Below are positions 26,733 to 35,107 of a stretch of 64,000 nucleotides of DNA, in pieces. The DNA is from JBHJGO01 sp050331715 (GTDB lineage: Bacteria > Cyanobacteriota > Cyanobacteriia > Cyanobacteriales > Microcoleaceae). Position numbers and translations under genes: made by a program. The notes under the pieces were generated by a model. It made no database searches. It saw nothing but the letters and a program-made list of their open reading frames with translations, and was not told the DNA's origin. Each line of letters opens with the position of its first letter. Within the stretch, counting starts at the first letter, position 1. The DNA lies in assembly GCA_050331715.1 (NCBI GenBank), contig JBHJGO010000149.1:1-64000 (forward strand), in the 5' to 3' direction.

Positions 26733-28094
26733 CTACACTAACCCCGACATATCGTATAACCTCTGAACCAAAGCCAAAATCCGCTCTCCATACCTCAAGT
26801 CCGATGACCAACGTCCACTTAGTTGTAAAACATAGGGGGCAATGCCCCGCTGAATGTAGATCCAGCGGGGGTCAACGGTATCTTGAACCAAAGATTCAGT
26901 GCTGGCGTAGGCTTTTAAATGTTGAATATGGGCTCTCACTCCAGTTCGGTGGTCAGGGAAACTAGCTACACCCTGCGAAATTTGCGCCGCGCCCAAACCT
27001 GCAAAATTGTTCTGATCAGGGTTTACCTCTCCCCCAAACCTGAGAAATTCTGTTTCCAAACACATCTGGCAGAAGGCAACATCGTGATTTACCCCTTCGA
27101 TGCTTGCCTCCTGAACATACAACGCCGCAATATTTGAAAAGTTCTGGAGGGCCATCGGATTGTCTAATTTTAAGAATTTAGTCAATTGAGTCGCGGTCAC
27201 ATTGCCCTGACCCATAATCTGACCAATTTGTGAGGAAAATAGGCGAGAAACTGAGCGTAGCACCACTGTTCGATTCGGGTTATCCCAACCGACAGAAACG
27301 CCAAAATTTCTCAAGTCAATTGCCTTAGCATAGACCACGTTGCGATAGCGAATCCGGCGAATCCGAAGCAGTTCAATCTGATCAATTCCCACCTGATCCA
27401 TCAAGTCAACGGGAATATAGGAGTTACCATTCACCAGAATTCCCACATCACCGTAGTGGACTTGGTTAATCTTGACCCCGATTGACCCATAGACTCTAGT
27501 GCCGGGCGGTACAACAGGGGAGGGGTTAATATGTTCCTGGCCAATCCACACAATAATGCCATCCGCTAGACCCTTGGCAATGTCTCGATAGCGAGTCTGC
27601 ATTAGGATTCTGTCCTGGGGATTCGTCAGATAACCAATTTCAATGTATAGAGAAGGGATGGCAACCCAGCGGCAGAAGATCAATCGCCCCAGGCCCGACT
27701 CTGTATCCGGTTTCACCCCCCGACTGGGAAATTGCGGAACCTGCCGCAGCAATAATCGCAGCACTAGCTCGGCATCGGCTCGCCGTTGGGCATTGAAGGA
27801 AATATGGAAAACCGTCGTGCCTCGGACGGAAGGATTGGCAGAACCTCCGGCATGAAGCTCAATGGCCACATCCCCTGAACGACCGTAATAGTTGATCCAG
27901 TCAATCGTTTTAATCTCACTAAATTCATCAGGCACAGAATAGGCTGTGTGTCCTCGGGAGCGCAATTCTACCGCCAGCCACTCACGAATATTGATCATCT
28001 GTTGAGCTTCGGTTGTCCCACCCGCAATGATGCCCGGATCGCGCTGGCCATCTTCGAAGCCTCCATGTCCAGCGGAAAGAAAAATTCGTCCCAT
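26733..28094 (-). CDS. Two-domain peptidoglycan hydrolase: amidase_3 plus glucosaminidase
   Basis: 453 residues. Residues 1-185 are an N-acetylmuramoyl-L-alanine amidase (zinc-type Amidase_3): ligands in LSAGHGGFEDGQRDPG, the second His in DVAIELHAGGS, and the catalytic-region Glu in SLYIEIGYLTNPQD. Residues about 190-290 form a small-domain linker (VYGSIGVKINQVHYGDVGIL). The C-terminal 150 residues look like a GH73-type endo-beta-N-acetylglucosaminidase (DVAFCQMCLETEFLRFGGEV, NFAGLGAAQ). The protein could cut both the peptide stem and the glycan strand. It begins directly with the amidase domain and has no signal peptide. Confidence 0.85.
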   Translation of the reverse strand: MGRIFLSAGHGGFEDGQRDPGIIAGGTTEAQQMINIREWLAVELRSRGHTAYSVPDEFSEIKTIDWINYYGRSGDVAIELHAGGSANPSVRGTTVFHISFNAQRRADAELVLRLLLRQVPQFPSRGVKPDTESGLGRLIFCRWVAIPSLYIEIGYLTNPQDRILMQTRYRDIAKGLADGIIVWIGQEHINPSPVVPPGTRVYGSIGVKINQVHYGDVGILVNGNSYIPVDLMDQVGIDQIELLRIRRIRYRNVVYAKAIDLRNFGVSVGWDNPNRTVVLRSVSRLFSSQIGQIMGQGNVTATQLTKFLKLDNPMALQNFSNIAALYVQEASIEGVNHDVAFCQMCLETEFLRFGGEVNPDQNNFAGLGAAQISQGVASFPDHRTGVRAHIQHLKAYASTESLVQDTVDPRWIYIQRGIAPYVLQLSGRWSSDLRYGERILALVQRLYDMSGLV

Positions 28095-28193
28095 GGTTTA
28101 GTCCACGTCCAACATCTATACTGCTGCCCTATGCCCGTGACTAATTTACCCTAACTGCTGCAACAGAACTAGATCAGACCGACATGAAGCAAT

Positions 28194-28220
28194 AAAAAAC
28201 CCCCTGGCTCGACCAGAGGG
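28194..28220 (-). terminator. Rho-independent terminator of ho1
   Basis: Read leftward: CCCTCTGG-TCGAG-CCAGGGGG, then six T. The stem is 8 bp with one G-T pair. It lies 27 bp after the ho1 stop codon, which is the expected place for its terminator. Confidence 0.85.
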
Positions 28221-28246
28221 AATGACTTTGAAATTCAATCCGGAAT

Positions 28247-28966
28247 CTACTCAGCCGCAGGTGCTAACTCGGTAGAACCAGTCGTCCGCTTGCGAGTCAA
28301 AGTATTGAACAACATCTGACCAATGGCCTTGATCAAGTTGCCTTCCAGTTCCATGAACATATTCATATTCATTTTGAAGGCAGCGTTGGCTTCATCCACA
28401 ATGCGATTTGCTGTTTCCTGATCCACAGGCAGATTGTCTAGAGCCTCACGGTAATTTGCTTTGAAGGCTTTCTCGTCCGAAATATCATGGAATTCATAGA
28501 ACTGAGTTCCCTCGCCATTGGACAGGTTCATGCCACGCTGAGCGATTCCCTTCAGGATTTGTCCCCCAGACAGGTCACCGAGATAGCGAGTGTAAAGGTG
28601 GGAAATCAGCAATTCGGGCGATGTGGTTGAAATGTCTCGAATCCGCTGAACATAGGCTTGGGCGGCGGCAGATGGAGCGACCTGTTCCCGCCAATTTGAG
28701 CCGTAGTAATACTGTAAATCCTGCTCCAGACTGTGCTTACGATTCAATTCTGGAAAATTCAGGGGAGCTAGTAAAGGATGATCCTGATGACGCTCCATTT
28801 CCTCTTCCATTGCAGAATAGACAAAATAGAGATTTTGAACCAGGGTACGATAGGAGGTCTTCTCTACAGTTCCCTTCAGGAAGCACTTGACGAAGCCTAC
28901 ATTTTCCGCCATGGTGTGGGATTTTTTGGTGCCTTCCCGCAATTGAGTAGCTAAGTTAACGCTCAT
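28247..28966 (-). CDS. ho1: Heme oxygenase
   Basis: 239 residues, the usual cyanobacterial length. It opens heme to biliverdin IX-alpha with ferredoxin as reductant, the first step towards phycocyanobilin and phytochrome chromophores. The proximal heme ligand is His17 in LREGTKKSHTMAENVGF; the distal-helix signature is LYTRYLGDLSGGQILKGIAQ. The C-terminal helix MFMELEGNLIKAIGQMLF is typical. A terminator hairpin follows. The upstream region contains three 15-bp tandem repeats and a short open frame whose TGA overlaps the ho1 ATG. This looks like the constitutive HO1 type, but HO1 and HO2 cannot be told apart with certainty by eye. Confidence 0.95.
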   Translation of the reverse strand: MSVNLATQLREGTKKSHTMAENVGFVKCFLKGTVEKTSYRTLVQNLYFVYSAMEEEMERHQDHPLLAPLNFPELNRKHSLEQDLQYYYGSNWREQVAPSAAAQAYVQRIRDISTTSPELLISHLYTRYLGDLSGGQILKGIAQRGMNLSNGEGTQFYEFHDISDEKAFKANYREALDNLPVDQETANRIVDEANAAFKMNMNMFMELEGNLIKAIGQMLFNTLTRKRTTGSTELAPAAE

Positions 28967-30154
28967 ACTAAAATTATGTGTTCTAAATCGTTGTTCCGAC
29001 TTGTCGCTCGATTTGTCGCTTTAAGATCTGTCGTTTCAAGATCTGCTGCTTCAAGCTCCTCAGACTCAATGCTGAAACCAGTACTCAGGAACACTGATAA
29101 CCAGCGCTTTAAGCCGTCCAAGATACTACAATAAAACGATTTGATGAGAGATTGTATTAAGATTTGTCAAAGTGTTCGATGCTAGCTGAAGACAGAATAG
29201 TAGGCAGTTCTGAGACCCAAGACTGAACTTTCCAAACTAAAGAGGTCACCCGATGACGAAAATCTAATAATGATTCGAGATCTTGAACAGTTCTACCCCT
29301 GACAGAAGCTGATACACCTTCTCAAGCAATAACTGCCATGCAGAATATCAAAGGAGGGTTTAAGAAACCGGAATAGCCGAGAACACATTCGATAGAATAT
29401 TCACCCATATTATTATTTTTCTCTCTGCGAAATAGTTTTATCCTGCATAATATCCCTCCTTTCCTCTACGAATTTTTTAGAAAGAATTTTCCTGGATAAA
29501 TTCAGGACACTTAATGAAGTGTCATAGACAAAAATTATCCATTTTACAATTGCTTTAACTTAATAACTGTGCTCGAAAGCAATGTATTGTGTTATGGGAT
29601 AAACACTGAATATCAGTATTTAATTCTTGCTTCTGGGCAGCATCTATCACTACAGTCTAAGGGGACATATGATCCTCTGAATAACGCCAGAACGAGCTTT
29701 CTCAGACGGATATTCGATTAATAACTGATCGCCAGGGAATCAATTCAATCAAAGATCAGCTAGCCTACGACCTTCTGTTATCGTCTAGCCCAAATATCCT
29801 CTATTGAATGCTGTAGGATTCTCTAGAAACAGTATCATAGGCTTCCATGTAATTTTTCTCAAGCTTCAAAAGACGGCTCCCGTCCCGTTAATTTACATTG
29901 GTCAACCCATGATTCTTTAAGTGAACTCTAGATCGAATCTTGTGATCATCTTCCCATGAAGATGATTGTAAAAAGATGTGTCTAGCTAAAAAATAAATTT
30001 TCCTATTGAGTAGCCCTTGCTATTTGATCAGGAAGTTCTGAAAGATGACGCTTGGGTCTATGTGACTTATGGGCTGGCATTTTGAGGTGGCTTAGAGAGA
30101 AAAAGGCTGATCTATTTCCGAGTGCCTTTGTAAACCTTCGCAATTTGCTTTATC
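28967..30154. other. 1.19-kb gene-poor intergenic region
   Basis: No supported coding gene lies between the divergent ho1 and the RTX glycosidase-like gene. It contains a 15-bp imperfect tandem repeat (29014-29058) and, next to ho1, a GTG-started 43-codon frame (28963-29094, minus) whose stop TGA overlaps the ho1 ATG. An inverted repeat AAAGGAGGG (29350-29358) / CCCTCCTTT (29454-29462) is also present. The stretch is AT-rich, with many stops in all frames. A regulatory or non-coding RNA role is possible but nothing specific is recognised. Confidence 0.5.
29014..29058. repeat. Three 15-bp imperfect tandem repeats upstream of ho1
   Basis: The units are TGTCGCTTTAAGATC, TGTCGTTTCAAGATC and TGCTGCTTCAAGCTC. 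On the minus strand they read in frame as a five-residue repeat resembling pentapeptide units (AADLE, TTDLK), so they may be a relic of such a gene. Confidence 0.65.
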
Positions 30155-32203
30155 ATGTCTAATCAAGTCTTTCCACTTGGAACAAACCTTGCAGGAATTG
30201 CTAGTTATTCACCACAGTTTCCATTCACTGATTATTTCAAAAGCTCACGTGATTGGCGAATTAGTGGTGATGAAAATCAGGTAGAATATGATGACAACGG
30301 TTGGATTACTTCCCTTGGAGACGGAACCATTGCAACAACTTCGTTTCCAAACAATAACCTAGGAGAAACCTTCGTCGTTTTATACGAGGGCGAAGGAGAA
30401 ATCAAGTATGCAGGTGGTGCTCAACAGAACCAATCAGCCTCTCAGCCAGGTCGAGATGTAATCAATATTAAGCCTGGTCAAAGACCAACGCTTACTATCA
30501 CATCAACTGACCCCAATGATAATGGAAACTATCTGCAAGATATTCGAATCGTTCCCCAGGACGACGAGGCGGTTAGTGATTCTCAGATCTTTAACCCTGA
30601 TTTTGTTGAGAGCTTGGACGGAAATCAAGTGCTCCGATTCATGGATTGGATGGCAACCAATAACTCTGATATTAGTGAGTGGAGCGATCGCCCCCAAGTA
30701 GATGATATGAACTACTCCGGCGAGGGCGTTCCTGTCGAAATCATGGTTGAGCTTGCCAACCAGACAGGAATTGATCCATGGTTTACAATTCCCCATTTGG
30801 CCACAGATGAATATGTTGAGAACTTTGCTGAGTATGTGGAAGAGCACTTAGATCCAAATCTAGAGGTGTACGTTGAATTCTCTAATGAGGTATGGAACAA
30901 CTCATTTCGACAAACCCGCTATGCGCGAGAACAGGGAGCTCAAGAATTTCCTGGGGCAAGTAGCAATGAAGCCGCTCGAAGTTGGTTTACCCAACGAACG
31001 ATGGATGTTATTCAAACCTGGGAGGAAACGTTTGATAATGATTCAGAGCGAGTGATTGGTGTGCTAGGGGCTAAGGCGGCTAATGACGGATTGACCGATA
31101 CAGATTTGGACTATATCGAGTCAACCGGGCTGTCCTATGAAGAAGCCGGAATTGATGCAGTTGCCATTGCACCTTATTTCAATTTGCCCTTGAGTGAGCC
31201 GGAGAATGTCCAAGCGATTGAAGCGTGGGTTCAGCAGGGACAGGATTTTGCCCTAGATCAACTTTTCCAGGAGATTACCGTTGGTGGTGCATTGCCTGAT
31301 GGCTATTCCGAGGGTTCTATCCAGAAATCAGCAGAACGCATTACGGACTTTGTGGAGCTAGCTGAGGAAACAGGTCTTGATTTGATTGCCTATGAAGGTG
31401 GTCAGCACATCGCACCTCGGCACAATGGAATGCACAAGAACGAAGCAATTGCAGACCTGTTCAACGCTGCTAACCGTGACCCTCGCATGGGAGAAGCCTA
31501 TGGACAGTACTTTGATATGTGGGCGGAGCTATCCGATGAAGGACTATTTGCCCACTTCACAGACGTCAGCCGCTATAGCGAATATGGAAGTTGTGGAAGT
31601 CGGGAGAGCTTGTACCAGGAGAGTTCACCCAAGTTTGATGCTCTTCAAGAGGTCATCAACGAATATAGCAGTAGCTCTCCAGTTGAAGCTGAAGAGTCTA
31701 ACCCAGATGACTCTGAACCTACTCCAGTTGAAGCTGAAGAGCCTGATCTTCTTGGAACAACTGGAAATGACAAAATTACAGGCTCCTTCAAAGATGAGCT
31801 AATTGTGGGCGGAGCCGGAAATGACACAATTCGTGGCAAGGCCGGAAACGATACCCTGATCGGGGTAGATGACCAGGATAATAATCCTGGCATGGGAGAA
31901 CGCGATCTCCTAAGAGGTGGGGCAGGAGCTGACAAATTTATCCTAGGAAATTCTTCAATGGTTTTCTATGATGACAATGGCACACTTGAAGCTCATGGCC
32001 AGCCGGGTCGAGGTGTCATTCTGGACTTCAATGTCGGTGAGGACATGATTCAACTATCTGCTCTTGGCAACTATGAGATGGAGGAAATTAACGGTTCGAC
32101 TAAGATTTTTGAAGTCAGCGACGTGGCCAGGGATACGATTGGTGTCGTTCGTAATGTCGTTGATCTTGACCTGCAAGATACAGACCAGTTTGTCTTTGTG
32201 TAG
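30155..32203 (+). CDS. RTX-tagged glycoside-hydrolase-like exoprotein
   Basis: 682 residues. Residues 1-500 resemble the large bacterial family annotated as cellulose-binding-domain proteins, opening FPLGTNLAGIASYSPQFPFT. The pair EFSNEVWNNS (about 245) and LIAYEGGQHI (about 412) places two Glu residues like the acid/base and nucleophile of clan-A glycoside hydrolases. A linker with a direct repeat of SPVEAEESNPDDSEPT type (about 508-530) leads to an RTX calcium-binding region (LLGTTGNDKITGSF, VGGAGNDTIRGKAGNDTLIG, LLRGGAGADKFILG). There is no N-terminal signal peptide, so export by a type I system through the C-terminal RTX region is likely. Enzyme activity is inferred, not shown. Confidence 0.8.
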   Translation: MSNQVFPLGTNLAGIASYSPQFPFTDYFKSSRDWRISGDENQVEYDDNGWITSLGDGTIATTSFPNNNLGETFVVLYEGEGEIKYAGGAQQNQSASQPGRDVINIKPGQRPTLTITSTDPNDNGNYLQDIRIVPQDDEAVSDSQIFNPDFVESLDGNQVLRFMDWMATNNSDISEWSDRPQVDDMNYSGEGVPVEIMVELANQTGIDPWFTIPHLATDEYVENFAEYVEEHLDPNLEVYVEFSNEVWNNSFRQTRYAREQGAQEFPGASSNEAARSWFTQRTMDVIQTWEETFDNDSERVIGVLGAKAANDGLTDTDLDYIESTGLSYEEAGIDAVAIAPYFNLPLSEPENVQAIEAWVQQGQDFALDQLFQEITVGGALPDGYSEGSIQKSAERITDFVELAEETGLDLIAYEGGQHIAPRHNGMHKNEAIADLFNAANRDPRMGEAYGQYFDMWAELSDEGLFAHFTDVSRYSEYGSCGSRESLYQESSPKFDALQEVINEYSSSSPVEAEESNPDDSEPTPVEAEEPDLLGTTGNDKITGSFKDELIVGGAGNDTIRGKAGNDTLIGVDDQDNNPGMGERDLLRGGAGADKFILGNSSMVFYDDNGTLEAHGQPGRGVILDFNVGEDMIQLSALGNYEMEEINGSTKIFEVSDVARDTIGVVRNVVDLDLQDTDQFVFV

Positions 32204-32286
32204 GGTCAAAGCGTATAGCTAACCTACTGTCTCTGTGAAGACAACTGTTTGCCCTGAACCTTGGGCTAAACTTTAAAATCCCGTCA

Positions 32287-32342
32287 TATCCCCCTTTGGT
32301 AGGCCATCTGAGGAACAATTCTCAGCTTACCGGAGGGGGATA
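32287..32342. repeat. 56-bp long imperfect palindrome with nested stem
   Basis: TATCCCCCTTTGGTA (32287-32301) faces TACCGGAGGGGGATA (32328-32342). As RNA all 15 positions pair if two G-U pairs are allowed. Inside, CTGAG (32308-32312) pairs with CTCAG (32321-32325). It lies between the convergent RTX glycosidase-like and LemA-like genes. No T-tract follows, so it may be a mobile hairpin element or a two-way terminator. Confidence 0.6.
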
Positions 32343-32413
32343 CTACTCCAGGCAGATTCAATCGACGGGGAACTAGATTTTCCTAATTTCAGGACTTCGA
32401 AATCATCTTAGTT

Positions 32414-33184
32414 TTACAGCAGATCATTCAGGTCAGGGTTAGCGGTGTTATCAGCTTGGAAGAAGGGCTGTTCTTTAAATCCCGCCAGAGATCCAAAGAA
32501 AGAACTGGGAAAAGAATTTAGTTTGCGATTGTAGTTTTCAACGGCCTCGTTGTAACGCATCCGCTCAGTAGCAATTCGATTTTCAGAACCTGCGATTTCG
32601 TCCTGCAATCCTGTATAAGCTTGCGATAGAGCTGGATTAGAAATCGCGTACTGATTAAACTGCTGAATCGCCTGATCCATCGCAGCAGAAGCTTGGATTT
32701 TCTCCTCTGGAGAATCGGCGTTTAGATAACTGTCACGGGACTGAGACAAGGATTGTACTAAAGTTTGTTCCTGCCGGGCCTGGGCCTTTGCTGTTGCAAC
32801 TAAATTTGGGATCAGATCTGCTCGACGCTGCATCTGGTTCTCCACCTGAGCCCAGGATGATTTAACGTCTTGACGAGCGCTGGAGAGGGAGTTGTAGCTA
32901 AGAATTCCCCAAAGACCGATCAATGCAGCCGCACCAATCCCAATCCATTTAAAGGTTTGCTGACGCTCTGCTTTCTCCTGTGCTTCTATCTCTTTTCGAT
33001 GTTGCTGACGTTTAACTTCTTCAATGGCTTTTTCGATATATTCTGGCGGGATAGAAACCTCTGATCCAGCCTGCTGGAGTTCTTCTAGAGAATAGCTATT
33101 GTTAGCCTGGGAATAGAGTCGAGAAGCAACCTCTAAAACATCGTCGGCCATTTCATCTGGAATCTTAGCGTTAGATTGATTCAT
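32414..33184 (-). CDS. LemA-family membrane protein with N-terminal extension
   Basis: 256 residues from the ATG at 33184; the longer frame starts at a GTG that would reach into the divergent promoter. Residues 1-75 are a soluble, helical N-terminal domain (ASRLYSQANNSYSLEELQQA, then VSIPPEYIEKAIEEVKRQQH). One membrane span (WIGIGAAALIGLWGILSYN) is followed by a LemA core (VKSSWAQVENQMQRRADLIP, NLVATAKAQARQEQTLV, ERMRYNEAVENYNRKLNSFP). LemA proteins normally start at the span, so the extra domain is unusual, though similar leads exist in cyanobacteria. It is divergent to the TPM gene, a frequent LemA partner. Confidence 0.85.
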   Translation of the reverse strand: MNQSNAKIPDEMADDVLEVASRLYSQANNSYSLEELQQAGSEVSIPPEYIEKAIEEVKRQQHRKEIEAQEKAERQQTFKWIGIGAAALIGLWGILSYNSLSSARQDVKSSWAQVENQMQRRADLIPNLVATAKAQARQEQTLVQSLSQSRDSYLNADSPEEKIQASAAMDQAIQQFNQYAISNPALSQAYTGLQDEIAGSENRIATERMRYNEAVENYNRKLNSFPSSFFGSLAGFKEQPFFQADNTANPDLNDLL

Positions 33185-33363
33185 AGAATTAGTCCAATTA
33201 ACTGTTAATAAAGATTCTGGAGTCGTGAGTGGCAGGGATAACTCCCACACATCGACACCCTCAAGAAAGTGATAAAATTAAGCAGTTCGAATCCGGGCTG
33301 AGCGTTGATGCGGCTATCATAGCAGGTTTAATCCATCTCAGAGCAACCTTGGGGGTTTACAGA

Positions 33364-34821
33364 ATGAGGCTTTTCCAGCGTCTTCCTCGATCAATTCCAT
33401 GCCAAGCGATTAAGTCAATTGGGCCAGTTTTCCTGGGCTTGATCCTGGCTGGCGTGGTGACCCTTGTCCCCAGTGCCATTCATGCCCTCACCGTTCAAGA
33501 TATTCCTAATCCTCGCCAGGTAAATGGTGGATGGGTGATGGATACCGCGAATATTATCAGTGCTGAAACCGAAGCAAAATTAAACCAGATCATTTCAGAA
33601 TTGGAAGCAACGAACGGTTCCGAAATTGCTGTCGTTACCGTACAATCCACGCAGCCGGAAACGGTGAAGCAGTTCGCCACAGAACTCTACAACTATTGGG
33701 AAATCGGCAAGGCAGGTCAGGACAATGGGGTCTTATTTCTGACTTCGATCGGCGATCGCCAAGTCCAGATCGAAACCGGCTATGGCGCAGAAGGAGCCTT
33801 AAATGATGCCAAGGTGGGCCGAATTTTGGATAATCAAGTCTTGCCAGAATTTGCTCAGGAGGATTGGGATGGGGGCATTTTTTCTGGAACCGTTGCCCTG
33901 GCTCAAGTAATGCAAAATGAAGCTTTTGATCCCGTTACTGCCGCTAATCCGGCGGAGGACAGTTTGGACTTTCTAGTTCCGGCTTCCATTGTCGGGGCAA
34001 TTCTTAGCCTGTTCTCGGCCAGTCGCAAGCCCAAACCTCGAACCCTAAAGCCCATTGGATATACTCGATTGAAGGGGGGTCAAGCTTCAGCGAATCAGGC
34101 TTATTTAGGTCGGTTGCAACTCACTGCGACCCTGATCCTGTTTCCAGTAGCTTTGATGCTCTGTTTGATATTAGGAATTCCCATCGGTTTCTTCCTGATT
34201 GTTGCTCTGTTATTTCTAGTTTTTGTTTGCTCCATGCCGTTTGCTTTGTTGCTGGATAAACTTCTGTTCAAGCAATTGCAAAACGGTCAGAACCAGTCCC
34301 GTTACCTAAATGAGATCTCAAAGGAACCCCTTGAACCTGTTCCTGCTAAGATCCTGGAAACTCTACTGACTGACCATGAGAGAACGGCACAACAGATGGG
34401 GAGTGTCAAATTTGAGGGGTGGTATGACCCAGACCAAAGCGCCGGAAAAAGCCGGGATGAAGTTCATCTGATTGTCCAGGTTCTGAACCGGGCTGGGATC
34501 CAGTATTGTCCTCACGGCAAAGAGCTAACGGTGACCCGCCAGAAAAGAGTTGTCAGACACCCCACTCGATATTTGAATGGTAAGCGTCTGATTATTGACC
34601 AGTGTCACTGCTGTTCCTATCGGGATCAAGAAGTACAGTTAATTCCTCGAATTCAGACTTCCCGCACCATTTACGTGGGTACAGGGGGAGGATATCGAGG
34701 AGGTTACCGAGGTGGCGGTGGCTTCAGTGGGGGTGGAAGTCTTGGCGGGGGCAACCTTGGTGGGGGTGGCAGCTTTGGTGGCGGCAGCAGTGGGGGTGGG
34801 GGTGCTGGACGGAGCTTCTAG
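33364..34821 (+). CDS. TPM-domain (TLP18.3/Psb32/YgcG-type) membrane protein
   Basis: 485 residues from the ATG at 33364; a longer GTG frame would overlap the divergent LemA gene. It has a signal peptide or first span (SIGPVFLGLILAGVVTLVPS), then a TPM domain (GGWVMDTANIISAETEAKLN, IAVVTVQSTQPETVKQFA, NGVLFLTSIGDRQVQIETGY). Two hydrophobic spans follow around 300-340 (LILFPVALMLCLILGI, FFLIVALLFLVFVC), then a soluble region and a very Gly-rich tail (GGGYRGGYRGGGGFSGGGS) ending in RSF, as in YgcG proteins. Plant and cyanobacterial relatives help in photosystem II repair; for this longer version the role is open. Confidence 0.87.
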   Translation: MRLFQRLPRSIPCQAIKSIGPVFLGLILAGVVTLVPSAIHALTVQDIPNPRQVNGGWVMDTANIISAETEAKLNQIISELEATNGSEIAVVTVQSTQPETVKQFATELYNYWEIGKAGQDNGVLFLTSIGDRQVQIETGYGAEGALNDAKVGRILDNQVLPEFAQEDWDGGIFSGTVALAQVMQNEAFDPVTAANPAEDSLDFLVPASIVGAILSLFSASRKPKPRTLKPIGYTRLKGGQASANQAYLGRLQLTATLILFPVALMLCLILGIPIGFFLIVALLFLVFVCSMPFALLLDKLLFKQLQNGQNQSRYLNEISKEPLEPVPAKILETLLTDHERTAQQMGSVKFEGWYDPDQSAGKSRDEVHLIVQVLNRAGIQYCPHGKELTVTRQKRVVRHPTRYLNGKRLIIDQCHCCSYRDQEVQLIPRIQTSRTIYVGTGGGYRGGYRGGGGFSGGGSLGGGNLGGGGSFGGGSSGGGGAGRSF

Positions 34822-35107
34822 AGAAACCCCTGAAAATCTCTCAAAGCCTTTAGTTACTGATGTTTTGAGCAGAGCTATCTATCCTGACACTGTCGTATTC
34901 GTGGGGTGAGTGAGTATAATTAACTCGGATGCACGAAGTAAAAACTAGACTAAAGAGTCAATTTACTTCGTTGGGTATGGCATGTTCGCTCTTTTCTGGT
35001 GCATAGATTGCATTTGACCCACTTTTAAGCTCTGGTTTCACAGTCTAGCTGGTTCATATCAATGGCCTACCTTCTTCAGATTGTGGATAAAGTATTTCTT
35101 CGAAAGT

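Noticed and set aside
34602..34909. Open frames overlapping the Gly-rich tail of the TPM protein
   Set aside because: Trp/Gly- and Val/Gly-rich shadow frames of the GGN repeat, not independent genes.
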